A stretch of DNA of 64,000 nucleotides from Sphingomonas sp. AR_OL41 (GTDB lineage: Bacteria > Pseudomonadota > Alphaproteobacteria > Sphingomonadales > Sphingomonadaceae): positions 124,001 to 188,000 of the forward strand of contig NZ_JARYTI010000002.1 of the NCBI RefSeq assembly GCF_029911635.1, written 5' to 3'. This document shows positions 25,777-34,951 of this stretch, piece by piece. The number at the start of each line of letters is the position of its first letter. Within the stretch, counting starts at the first letter, position 1. The position numbers were made by a program, and so were the translations under genes. Under the pieces are notes generated by a model, which worked only from the letters and a program-made list of their open reading frames with translations, was not told the DNA's origin and made no database searches.

Positions 25777-25813
25777 GGGCCGTCCGGAGCGATCCGGGCG
25801 GCCCTTTTGTTTT
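25777..25813 (+). terminator. intrinsic terminator of rpsF-rpsR-rplI
   Basis: A 12-bp stem with one G-U pair (GGGCCGTCCGGA 25777-25788 and TCCGGGCGGCCC 25793-25804, loop GCGA) is followed by TTTTGTTTT and preceded by AAAAA. This is a strong rho-independent terminator 23 bases past rplI. Confidence 0.93.
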
Positions 25814-25832
25814 GTCGGCGATGGCGCGAGCG

Positions 25833-25910
25833 TCAGGCCGTCATGACATAGGCGCTTACCACCGCCGCGAGCGGGACGAGGGCGAACAGCACGGGAATAA
25901 TCTTGGTCAT
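25833..25910 (-). CDS. 25-residue hydrophobic peptide A (putative small membrane protein)
   Basis: An open frame of 26 codons encoding a peptide that begins MTKII and continues PVLFALVPLAAVVSAYV, ending MTA. It is one hydrophobic helix long enough to cross the membrane, with a lysine near the N-terminus. It is unannotatable by length alone. The support is its paralogue 113 bases upstream: same length (25 residues), identical at 11 of 25 positions including both prolines. A TTGAAA-16-TTAAAT promoter lies 41-68 bases upstream. No good ribosome site is visible. Function unknown. Confidence 0.5.
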   Translation of the reverse strand: MTKIIPVLFALVPLAAVVSAYVMTA

Positions 25911-25950
25911 GGTGCACGAGGTCCAGAAAGACACAGCGTCTCGGAAGCTG

Positions 25951-25978
25951 ATTTAAGACTCAGGTAACCGCATTTCAA
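25951..25978 (-). promoter_or_regulatory. putative sigma-70 promoter of peptide A gene
   Basis: On the minus strand TTGAAA (25973-25978) and TTAAAT (25951-25956) are separated by 16 bases, close to consensus for a sequence this GC-rich. It lies between the two peptide genes and points at peptide A. This suggests the two can be expressed separately. Confidence 0.45.
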
Positions 25979-26023
25979 CGGCAAGCCGTGCCATTTTGTC
26001 GACCAACCGATCGAGACACAGGA

Positions 26024-26101
26024 TCAGGGCACCGCGACGCACGCGCCGACCACTGCGATCAGCGGGATCAAGGCGAGGATCAGGGGGGCCGCATTCTTCA
26101 T
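26024..26101 (-). CDS. 25-residue hydrophobic peptide B (putative small membrane protein)
   Basis: An open frame of 26 codons. The peptide begins MKNAA, continues PLILALIPLIAVVGA and ends CVAVP. Aligned without gaps to peptide A it shares Met1, Pro6, Ala10, Leu11, Pro13, Leu14, Ala16, Val17, Val18, Ala20 and Val22. It carries one cysteine at position 21. The conserved core is A-L-[VI]-P-L-x-A-V-V-x-A. The two genes fill the otherwise empty gap between rplI and mutL. Function unknown; the tandem paralogy is the reason to believe both are real. Confidence 0.5.
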   Translation of the reverse strand: MKNAAPLILALIPLIAVVGACVAVP

Positions 26102-26196
26102 CGTGTCGACTCGCTGGTGATGGACCATCGAGTCAAAAATGCGCGCCGGTCACCAAAGGTTGCGGGCAAATGAACGGAATCTTGCGCCCTCGCGCG

Positions 26197-27984
26197 CTAT
26201 TTCCGCCCGAACAGCTTCTCGATATCGCCATGCGCGAGCTTGATCCAGGTCGGGCGGCCGTGGTTGCACTGGCCGCTGTGCGGGGTGACCTCCATCTCGC
26301 GAAGCAGCGCGTTCATCTCGGCGACCGACAGCACCCGGCCGGCGCGGACCGAGCCGTGACAGGCCATGGTCGCGGCGACATGGTCGAGGCGTTCGCGCAG
26401 GCTTAGCGCCTCGTCATAGGCGGCGAGCTCATCGGCGAGATCGGCGATCAGACCGCGCACATCGCTCTGGCCGAGCATCGCCGGCACGCTGCGCACCAGC
26501 ATCGCGTGCGGGCCGAAGCGTTCGAGCTCGAGGCCGAACTCGGTCAGTTCGGCGGCGCGGGCTTCGAGGCGGTCGCAGGCGGGTTCGTCGAGTTCGACCA
26601 CCTCGGGGAGCAGCAGCGCTTGTGCCGCCACCCCGCCCTGCGCCATCGCCTTGCGCATCCGTTCGAGCACGAGCCGTTCGTGGGCGGCATGCTGGTCGAC
26701 GATAACCAGGCCGTCCTCGGCTTCTGCGACGATATAGGTGCGGGCGACCTGGCCGCGCGCGACGCCTAGCGGGTGTTGGGTGGTGTTCGGGATCGGTGCG
26801 TAGGCGGGTTCGGCGCGGGCCTGGGGTGGGGGTGCGGCGAAGTAGGTTGGGCGGGATTCGCGGACGTAGCTTGTTAGGAGGTCGGGCTGCCCCTCTCCCC
26901 TGCCCTCGCCCCACAAGTGGGGAGAGGGAGAAGGCGCGGCCTCTAGCGGTTCGGTTTGCCACTGGGCCATCGCATCGGCGGCTGGACGTTGGGCGCTGCG
27001 GTGGCCGGCTTCGTCGAGCGCGCGGCGCAGGCCGCTGACGATCATGCCGCGCACCAGGCTCGGTTCGCGGAAGCGCACTTCGGTCTTGGCGGGATGGACG
27101 TTGACGTCGACCATGTCTGCGGGGATGTCGAGGAACAGCGCGACGACGGCGTGGCGGTCGCGCGCGAGCAGTTCGGCATAGGCACCGCGCACCGCACCGA
27201 TCAGCAGGCGGTCCTTCACCGGCCGGCCGTTGACGAAGAGATATTGGTGGTCGGCGATGCCGCGATTGTAGGTCGGGAGCCCGGCGACGCCGCCGAGCCG
27301 CAGCCCCTCGCGTTCGAGATCGACGGCGATGCCATTGTCGATCAGCCCGCGATCGGTAAGCGCGGCGACGCGGTCGGGAAGCGTCTCGCCAGCCGGCACC
27401 GACAGCGTGCGACGCCCGTCATGCTCTAGCGAAAAGGCGATGTCGGGCCGTGCCATGGCGAGACGCTTCACCACATCGAGGCTGGCGGCATATTCGGCGC
27501 GCGAAGAGCGCAGGAACTTGCGGCGCGCAGGGACGCGACCGAACAGTTGCTCGACGCGGACGCGCGTGCCCGGGGGAATCGCCGCCGGCCCCTCGGCGAT
27601 CAGCGCGCCATTGTCGACGATCCGGCTCCAGCCCTCGGCGCCGCGCACGCGGCTTTCGAGCGCCAGGCGCGCGACGCTGGCGATCGAGGGCAGCGCCTCG
27701 CCGCGAAAACCGAGCGTTACGACGTTTTCGATCGCCTCGTCGGGGAGCTTGGAGGTGGCGTGACGCTCCAGCGCGAGCGCCATTTCGGGCGGCGCCATGC
27801 CGCATCCGTCATCGGCGACTTCGATCAGGTCGACACCCCCGCCGGCAAGGCGAATGTCGATACGCAGTGCGCCGGCATCGACGGCGTTTTCGACCAGTTC
27901 CTTCAACGCGCTGGCCGGGCGCTCCACCACCTCGCCGGCGGCGATACGATTGACCAGATGTTCGGGAAGGCGCCGTATTGACAT
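26197..27984 (-). CDS. mutL: DNA mismatch repair protein MutL
   Basis: A 595-residue MutL, the matchmaker that couples MutS mismatch recognition to strand removal. The N-terminal GHKL ATPase has IAAGEVVERPASALKELVENAVDAGA (in pieces), DDGCGM and TLGFRGEALPSI. The C-terminal dimer domain has VARTYIVAEAEDGLVIVDQHAAHERL and ends NHGRPTWIKL. The flexible linker, residues about 330-405, includes PSPSPHLWGEGRGEG (351-365), which is a translated palindromic repeat rather than native protein. As the repeat length keeps frame, the gene should be functional. Confidence 0.95.
   Translation of the reverse strand: MSIRRLPEHLVNRIAAGEVVERPASALKELVENAVDAGALRIDIRLAGGGVDLIEVADDGCGMAPPEMALALERHATSKLPDEAIENVVTLGFRGEALPSIASVARLALESRVRGAEGWSRIVDNGALIAEGPAAIPPGTRVRVEQLFGRVPARRKFLRSSRAEYAASLDVVKRLAMARPDIAFSLEHDGRRTLSVPAGETLPDRVAALTDRGLIDNGIAVDLEREGLRLGGVAGLPTYNRGIADHQYLFVNGRPVKDRLLIGAVRGAYAELLARDRHAVVALFLDIPADMVDVNVHPAKTEVRFREPSLVRGMIVSGLRRALDEAGHRSAQRPAADAMAQWQTEPLEAAPSPSPHLWGEGRGEGQPDLLTSYVRESRPTYFAAPPPQARAEPAYAPIPNTTQHPLGVARGQVARTYIVAEAEDGLVIVDQHAAHERLVLERMRKAMAQGGVAAQALLLPEVVELDEPACDRLEARAAELTEFGLELERFGPHAMLVRSVPAMLGQSDVRGLIADLADELAAYDEALSLRERLDHVAATMACHGSVRAGRVLSVAEMNALLREMEVTPHSGQCNHGRPTWIKLAHGDIEKLFGRK
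26891..26928. repeat. palindromic intergenic-type repeat inside mutL
   Basis: CCCTCTCCCC (26891-26900) and GGGGAGAGGG (26919-26928) are perfect 10-bp inverted arms. An inner pair CCCCAC/GTGGGG (26909-26914 and 26917-26922) lies between them. This CCCTCTCCCC...GGGGAGAGGG type is a widespread proteobacterial intergenic repeat. Here it is translated in frame, giving HLWGEGRGEG in the linker of MutL. Confidence 0.7.
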
Positions 27985-28124
27985 GAATGTTGCTCTAGCC
28001 CAAGCGACGGCATCCCGCGACCCGCATAAACAGGTAACCAGAGCGTGGCATTCCAGGCTGCTGGGGTTGGGGATATGGCGATGTGCGACGGGCCGGACCT
28101 CCGGCCAGGAACGGAAACGAATAG

Positions 28125-29171
<1,047 letters not shown>

Positions 29172-29224
29172 GGTTTTTTTGCGCCTCTGCCGTGGGGGCG
29201 AGGCGTCGGGCTTGAGGGGATGAG

Positions 29225-30103
29225 ATGGCGCCGCCTCGTAACCGGCGCCCGGGTTTTTCGCGTCGGGCGCAATATACGCTGTTTATCGGTTATGTGATCG
29301 CGGTGGCCGGCTCGCTGGTCGGTGCGGTGTTGCTGGCGCTTGCCACGCTCGATCCGCCCGCCTTCGGCGCGCTGCGCGCGACGGTAGCGGAAGTAACGAC
29401 GCCGATTTCGACGAGCATTGCCGGCGCGGGGCGCGGGATCGCGGCAATCCCGCAGGGCATTTCCGACTATGTCGCGGTGCATGACGAGAATCAGCGGCTG
29501 CGCAAGGAGCTCGATGACGCCAAGGCGCTGCTGATGCGCGCGCGCGCAATCTCGTACGACAACCGGCGCCTCAAGACCCTGCTCACTTTGCGCGAGCGCG
29601 TGAGCGACCCGGTCGCCACCGCCCGCCTCGTCAGCAGCAGCGCGTCGAGCACGCGGCGCTTCGCGGTGCTCAACGCCGGCAGCTGGCAGGGTGTCAAAAA
29701 GGGCCAGCCGGTGCGCGGCCCCGAAGGCCTGATCGGCCAGATCCTCGAAACCGGGCCGAACAGCGCGCGTGTCCTCCTGCTGACCGATCCGGAGAGCCAG
29801 ATTCCCGTGCGGCGAACGCGCGACAGCATGCCGGCGCTTGCCGTCGGACGCGGCGACGGATTGCTCGACATCAAGTCCGCCGCCTCGGCGACCGCCGACT
29901 TCCTGCCGGGCGACGTCTTTGTCACGACCGGCACCGGCGGGGTTTATGCCCCGAATATCCCGGTCGCGCAGATTCTCAGGCGCGCGCATGGCGACGCCGG
30001 GCTGGCGCGCAGTTTCGCCCAGCCCGACACGCTCGATTTCGCGCTGGTCCAGCAGGCGTTCATGCCGGTGGCGCCGACGCTGCCGACGGGGACGACGCCG
30101 TGA
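29225..30103 (+). CDS. mreC: rod shape-determining protein MreC
   Basis: A 292-residue periplasmic scaffold of the elongasome. It has a basic cytoplasmic start, one membrane helix (LFIGYVIAVAGSLVGAVLLAL), a coiled coil around residues 80-115 (VHDENQRLRKELDDAKALLMRARA), and a beta-rich domain with RFAVLNAGSWQGVKKGQPV, GLIGQILETGPNSARVLLLTD and ILRRAHGD. The C-terminal tail is Pro/Thr-rich. Its stop overlaps the mreD start by four bases (GTGA). Confidence 0.95.
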   Translation: MAPPRNRRPGFSRRAQYTLFIGYVIAVAGSLVGAVLLALATLDPPAFGALRATVAEVTTPISTSIAGAGRGIAAIPQGISDYVAVHDENQRLRKELDDAKALLMRARAISYDNRRLKTLLTLRERVSDPVATARLVSSSASSTRRFAVLNAGSWQGVKKGQPVRGPEGLIGQILETGPNSARVLLLTDPESQIPVRRTRDSMPALAVGRGDGLLDIKSAASATADFLPGDVFVTTGTGGVYAPNIPVAQILRRAHGDAGLARSFAQPDTLDFALVQQAFMPVAPTLPTGTTP

Positions 30104-30612
30104 GCAGCCCGCTCAAGGGTGCCTATGACGACCAGCCGCATATCGGCTGGCGCAGGGCGCTCCCGGCCGGATCGATCATGCTCGGATCGCTGGCAACGAT
30201 CTGGCCATTCATCGGCTCCTTCCCGTTCCTGCCGCCATTGGGGCTGTTGATGCTGCTCGGCTGGCGGATGGCGCGGCCGGCCGTGCTGCCGATCTGGGCG
30301 CCGCTACCGCTCGGCTTTTTCGACGACCTGCTCAGCGGACAGCCGATGGGCAGCGCAATCCTGTTGTGGCAGCTCTGCTTCATCTGCATCGACCTGATCG
30401 ACCAGCGACTCGTGTTTCGCGATTTCTGGCAGGATTGGCTGATCGCGGCAGGCTCGATCGCCTTCTGCCTGATCGCCGGGCGGCTCGTCGCAACGCCGAT
30501 CGGCGCGCATGTCGATACCGTGCTATTGCTGCAGGTGATGGTTTCCGTGATGCTCTTTCCGATTGCGGCGCGCTTCGCCGTCTGGCTCGACCGGAGGCGC
30601 GCTGTCGCATGA
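30100..30612 (+). CDS. mreD: rod shape-determining protein MreD
   Basis: A 170-residue integral membrane protein with about five hydrophobic segments, including GSIMLGSLATIWPFIGSFPF, LLMLLGWRMARPAVLPIW and the C-terminal LLLQVMVSVMLFPIAARFAVW. The MreD hallmark LPLGFFDDLLSGQPMGSAIL is present. It starts with GTG overlapping the mreC stop, and its own stop overlaps the mrdA start (ATGA). It is part of the MreBCD-PBP2-RodA complex. Confidence 0.93.
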   Translation: MSSPLKGAYDDQPHIGWRRALPAGSIMLGSLATIWPFIGSFPFLPPLGLLMLLGWRMARPAVLPIWAPLPLGFFDDLLSGQPMGSAILLWQLCFICIDLIDQRLVFRDFWQDWLIAAGSIAFCLIAGRLVATPIGAHVDTVLLLQVMVSVMLFPIAARFAVWLDRRRAVA

Positions 30613-32702
30613 ACGGCTTGCGGCCGATGGTCACCGAGTCCGCCCAGAATTACAGCTTTTCGCGCCGCGCTATCCTGCTCGGCGCGGGTCAGGCGGCGGT
30701 CGGCGTCGTCCTTGTGGGGCGCATGGCGTGGATCGCAGTGGCGGAGAACCAGCGCTACAGTTTGTTGAGCGAGAGCAACCGCGTCAACATGACGCTGGTG
30801 CCTCCGCGGCGGGGCTGGATCATCGATCGCAAGGGCGTGGCGATCGCCAACAACCGCACCGACTTCCGTGTCGACATCATTCCCGACCGCCTCGACAAGG
30901 AGGCGCATGAGCGCGTCCTGGCGCTGCTCCAGCAGATTCTTGGCTTGCCGGTCGAGCAGGTCGACCGCATCCGGACCGATCTGAAGCATGCCGCCGGCTT
31001 CCAGCCGGTGCAGGTCGCGGAGAATCTCGACTGGGAGCGCTTCGCCGCGGTCAGCGTGCGCATGCCCGATCTGCCCGGTGTGGCGCCGACGCGCGGCTTT
31101 TCGCGCAGCTATCCCGCCGGCGCGGCGGTCGCGCATCTCACCGGCTATGTCGGCGCTGCCAATGCCGAGCAGTTCCAGAAGACTCGCGACCAGTTGCTCG
31201 TCACGCCGGGCTTCAAGCTCGGCAAGGATGGCCTGGAAAAATCACTGGAAGACCAGTTGCGCGGCAAGCCGGGCGCCAAGCGCGTCGAGGTGACGGCGCG
31301 CGGCAAGCTGGTACGCGAACTCGACACGCGGCCCGACACACCCGGTACCAACACAAGGCTGACGATCGATGCCGGCCTGCAGGAATATGCCGCGCGGCGG
31401 CTCGGCACCAATTCGGGCTCGGCGGTGGTGTTCGATTGCCTGACGGGCGAGATGCTGGCGATGGTGTCGATGCCGGCCTACGACCCCAATCAGTTCTCCG
31501 ACGGCATCAGCCATCTCGAATGGAAGATGCTCAGCGACGACGATCATGTGCCGCTGATGAACAAGGTGCTGCAGGGGCTGTATCCGCCGGGCTCGACGGT
31601 CAAGCCGATGAACGGCCTCGCGTTGCTCGAGGCCGGGGTCGATCCGGGCACGCGAGTCAACTGCACCGGGGCGCTGCGCGTCGGCAACGGCATTTTCCAC
31701 TGCCACAAGAAAAGCGGGCATGGTGCGCTCGATCTCAAGAACGCGATCATGCAGAGCTGCGACATTTTCTTCTACCAGATGGTTCGCGAGGTCGGTTACG
31801 ACGCGATCGCCCCGGTCGCGCGGCTGCTCGGGCTGGGGCAAAAGTTCGAGCTGCCCTTCTCGACTCAGCGTTACGGCACGGTGCCCGACCCGGCGTGGAA
31901 GCTGAAGCGCTATCACCAGCCCTGGACAGTGGCGGATTCGCTCAATGCATCGATCGGCCAGGGCTATGTTCTCGCCAATCCGCTGCAGCTCGCGGTGATG
32001 GCCTCGCGCATCGCCTCGGGGCGGCTGATCCAGCCGACCTTGCTGATGGGCCAGAACAAGCCGGCCCCTGCCCTGCCGCTTACGCCCGAGCACCTCACGA
32101 TGATCCGCGAGGCGATGTTCGGCGTCGTCAACGGCGGCGGCACGGGTGGCGCGGCGCGGATGGCGGTCCCGGGGGTAAGCCTCGCCGCCAAGACCGGCAC
32201 GGCGCAGGTCCGGCGCATCACGATGAACGAGCGCGCGGGCGGTGTGCTCAAGAACGCCGCGCTGCCGTTCAAGCTGCGCGACCACGCCTTGTTCGTCTGC
32301 TTCGCCCCGGCCGACAATCCGCGCTATGCTGCGGCGATCGTCCTCGAACATGGCGGGCACACGGTGCGCAATCTCGATACGCCGGGAATCGGCCGCGACA
32401 TCATGACCTATTTGTTCGACCGCGACCGCGCGCTGGCCAGCCTCGCCGAAGTCGAGGAAAGTTGGGGCGGCGACATCAAGACGCGCATGGCAGCACAGTC
32501 GGCGGCTTACCGGACAGCCGCGAACGCCCCGTCACCGATCGCGGCGGCGCAGACCGAGGACGATGCCGACGCGGCAACCGATGCCCCCGCCGTCGCCGCC
32601 GCAACCAACGCCGCCGATGCCAGCGCCGAAGCCCAGGCCAACGCCATCGCGACCGGCGGTGGCGTGGCGACGCAGGGCTCGCCGGATCCGACGACACCAT
32701 GA
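30609..32702 (+). CDS. mrdA: penicillin-binding protein 2 (elongation transpeptidase)
   Basis: A 697-residue class B PBP that cross-links side-wall peptidoglycan together with RodA. It has an N-terminal membrane helix (AILLGAGQAAVGVVLVGRMAWI), the pedestal domain (SNRVNMTLVPPRRGWIIDRKG) and the transpeptidase domain. The active-site serine is in PPGSTVKPM, the second motif is SCD (MQSCDIFFYQM), and the third is KTGTAQV. The last 70 residues are a low-complexity Ala/Thr/Asp tail. I start it at ATG 30609, which overlaps mreD. Confidence 0.96.
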   Translation: MNGLRPMVTESAQNYSFSRRAILLGAGQAAVGVVLVGRMAWIAVAENQRYSLLSESNRVNMTLVPPRRGWIIDRKGVAIANNRTDFRVDIIPDRLDKEAHERVLALLQQILGLPVEQVDRIRTDLKHAAGFQPVQVAENLDWERFAAVSVRMPDLPGVAPTRGFSRSYPAGAAVAHLTGYVGAANAEQFQKTRDQLLVTPGFKLGKDGLEKSLEDQLRGKPGAKRVEVTARGKLVRELDTRPDTPGTNTRLTIDAGLQEYAARRLGTNSGSAVVFDCLTGEMLAMVSMPAYDPNQFSDGISHLEWKMLSDDDHVPLMNKVLQGLYPPGSTVKPMNGLALLEAGVDPGTRVNCTGALRVGNGIFHCHKKSGHGALDLKNAIMQSCDIFFYQMVREVGYDAIAPVARLLGLGQKFELPFSTQRYGTVPDPAWKLKRYHQPWTVADSLNASIGQGYVLANPLQLAVMASRIASGRLIQPTLLMGQNKPAPALPLTPEHLTMIREAMFGVVNGGGTGGAARMAVPGVSLAAKTGTAQVRRITMNERAGGVLKNAALPFKLRDHALFVCFAPADNPRYAAAIVLEHGGHTVRNLDTPGIGRDIMTYLFDRDRALASLAEVEESWGGDIKTRMAAQSAAYRTAANAPSPIAAAQTEDDADAATDAPAVAAATNAADASAEAQANAIATGGGVATQGSPDPTTP

Positions 32703-33811
32703 GCGGGCTCGACTTCGTTCCCGCGCCGCTGGCGCAGCTGCCGTGGAAGATCATCACCGTGGTGCTGATCATCGGCTGCTTCGACCTGCTGGTGCTCTAT
32801 TCGGCCGCGGGCGGCAGCATCCATCCCTGGGCGCTGTCGCAGGGCGTGCGCTTCTTCATCTTCCTGGCCGGAGCGATCATCCTGTCGCGGGTCAAGGAGG
32901 ATATGTGGAACCTCGGTGCCTTGCCGGCCTATGCCGTGCTGATCGTCATGCTGATCCTCGTCGAGCTGCTCGGCGCGGTGCGCGGTGGCGGGCAGCGCTG
33001 GCTCGACCTCGGCGTGATCAGGCTGCAGCCGTCCGAACTGATGAAACCCTGCATCGTGCTTGCCTGCGCCAAATTCTACGACATGTTGCCGGCCAACGAG
33101 ACGCGCAAGTTCGGCGGCATATGGCCGGCGGCTGCGCTGATCCTCGTGCCGGCGGCGATCATCATGAAACAGCCCGACCTCGGTACCGCATTGATGGTGA
33201 CGATCGGCGGCATTACCGTGATGTTCCTCGCCGGCGTGCCACTCAGGCTGTTCATCGGCGGCGCACTGGCGCTGGGCGCGGCGATCCCGCTGGCGATCAA
33301 TTTCATGCTGCACGGCTACCAGAAGAACCGCATCCTCGTGTTCCTCAACCCCGAAAGCGATCCGCTCGGCATCGGCTATCATATCAGCCAGTCGAAGATC
33401 GCGATCGGCTCGGGCGGAATCCTCGGCAAGGGCTTCCTAAAAGGCACGCAAAGCCATCTCGATTATCTCCCCGAGGGGCAGACCGATTTCGCGCTGGCCA
33501 CGATGATGGAGGAATGGGGGCTGATCGGCGGTGTCGGCCTGATCATCCTGTTCGGCATCGTCGTGCAATGGGGTATCGGCGTCGCACTGCGCGCCCAGTC
33601 GCGCTTCGCCAAGCTGACGGCGGCCGGCCTGAGCGCGACGATCTTCTATTATGTGGCGATCAACATGGCGATGGTGATGGGGCTGGCGCCGGTCGTCGGT
33701 GTACCCTTGCCGCTGATCAGCTTCGGCGGATCGGCGCAAATGACCGTGATGATCTGCATCGGCATCCTGATGTCGATCGACCGCCAGAACCGCAATGTGG
33801 TTCGCTGGTAG
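32699..33811 (+). CDS. rodA: rod shape-determining protein RodA (SEDS glycosyltransferase)
   Basis: A 370-residue polytopic SEDS protein that polymerises glycan strands from lipid II as the partner of PBP2. About ten membrane helices are seen. Family blocks are GGGQRWLDLGVIRLQPSELMKP (in two parts), KQPDLGTALMV, KGFLKGTQSHLDYLPEGQTDF and the C-terminal PLPLISFGGSAQMTVM. The ATG overlaps the mrdA stop. Last gene of the cluster. Confidence 0.96.
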   Translation: MSGLDFVPAPLAQLPWKIITVVLIIGCFDLLVLYSAAGGSIHPWALSQGVRFFIFLAGAIILSRVKEDMWNLGALPAYAVLIVMLILVELLGAVRGGGQRWLDLGVIRLQPSELMKPCIVLACAKFYDMLPANETRKFGGIWPAAALILVPAAIIMKQPDLGTALMVTIGGITVMFLAGVPLRLFIGGALALGAAIPLAINFMLHGYQKNRILVFLNPESDPLGIGYHISQSKIAIGSGGILGKGFLKGTQSHLDYLPEGQTDFALATMMEEWGLIGGVGLIILFGIVVQWGIGVALRAQSRFAKLTAAGLSATIFYYVAINMAMVMGLAPVVGVPLPLISFGGSAQMTVMICIGILMSIDRQNRNVVRW

Positions 33812-33831
33812 CGTCATCCGCAAAAAAGGGT

Positions 33832-33859
33832 TTGCATGTCGCGCCCGGTTTGCTAACGC
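33832..33859 (+). promoter_or_regulatory. putative tRNA-Lys promoter
   Basis: TTGCAT (33832-33837) and TAACGC (33854-33859) are 16 bases apart and 55 bases upstream of the tRNA. The GGTTTGCTAACG context resembles stable-RNA promoters of this group, as far as I recall. Read-through from rodA is an alternative. Confidence 0.35.
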
Positions 33860-33913
33860 GCGCCCTCCCGACGCGGTCGCGCTCTTCCAAGGCGCCTTCG
33901 ACATGCCGGTCAT

Positions 33914-33989
<76 letters not shown>

Positions 33990-34055
33990 TATCTCTCGTA
34001 ATTGCCCCGGTCGCGGATGCAGCCGCCGATTCCGTTTATGCGACGCCTACTGGGA

Positions 34056-34949
34056 TCAGGGGCGGGTCGCGCCCTGCGCCCGGAGCGTGTCGCGCGCGAC
34101 GCGTTGCAGCGCGACGGTGAGTTCGGGCGAAAGCCCGATCGCGTCGGCACCCTTTTCGCGCGCGCCCAGCGTCGTCGGGTCCACGCCGGTGATCGCGCCG
34201 AACAGGACCAGCGCCTCGAGATAATAACCAGCCGCGCTGGCGTGGTACTGATCATAGGTCCACAGATCGACCTGCCCGAAGCTTGTGCCGTCATAGGGAT
34301 TGGGGTCGGCGATCCGCTCGGCGAAGGCGCGGTTCCATGCTGTGCCGACCGGAATGGCCCGTTGGATATCGGGCGAACGCTGCAATGCCAGGCGCGATGC
34401 GGCGGCAAGGTCATCGGCCATCGCGGTGATCGGCTGGCCGTGCCAGTGGCCGGTCGACAGATAGGTCAGGTCGGCACGCGACCAGGTCGAAACGAGATCG
34501 ACCTCTGCCGCCGGATTGGCGCGCTTGAACATTTTTGCGAGCAACGCGGCATTTTCGACATGGAGGGTCGGATCGCCGGGATTCTTGCGATCCAGCGTGC
34601 TCAACCCTTGCAGCACGACGATGTCCCAGGCGCGGTCGATCAGCGCGCGCTTGGTCGCGTAGTGGAATTCGAGCCCCTTGCCGCCGTCGGTCTCAAGGCT
34701 GACGGTGAAGTCGAGCCCCGCTTCGTCGGCAAAGGTCTTGAACAGCGCCGGCACGCCGCCGATCCCCGTCCCGTTGAGATCGGTGACGAGATCGGGGCGA
34801 TAGGCACGGACCGGCGAATGCGCGCCTTGGGTAAAGCTGTTGCCGACGAACAGGATCGTTTTCGCCTGGGCGGCGGCGGCGGTGAACAGGGCCAGCGCCG
34901 CACAGCCGGCCAATGCCATTCTACGCATCGAAATCGTCACCTTGCTCAT
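34056..34949 (-). CDS. exported SGNH/GDSL-like hydrolase
   Basis: A 297-residue protein with a signal peptide (RRMALAGCAALALFTAAAAQA) and an SGNH-type fold. Block I with the putative nucleophile serine is ILFVGNSFTQG, and the C-terminal Asp-x-x-His pair is in YDQYHASAAGYYL. Such enzymes cleave esters, often acetyl groups on sugars, in the periplasm. It begins two bases after the stop of a large TonB receptor gene, so the two are co-transcribed. The substrate is unknown; an ester-linked ligand of that receptor is the natural guess. Confidence 0.8.
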   Translation of the reverse strand: MSKVTISMRRMALAGCAALALFTAAAAQAKTILFVGNSFTQGAHSPVRAYRPDLVTDLNGTGIGGVPALFKTFADEAGLDFTVSLETDGGKGLEFHYATKRALIDRAWDIVVLQGLSTLDRKNPGDPTLHVENAALLAKMFKRANPAAEVDLVSTWSRADLTYLSTGHWHGQPITAMADDLAAASRLALQRSPDIQRAIPVGTAWNRAFAERIADPNPYDGTSFGQVDLWTYDQYHASAAGYYLEALVLFGAITGVDPTTLGAREKGADAIGLSPELTVALQRVARDTLRAQGATRP

Positions 34950-34951
34950 CT

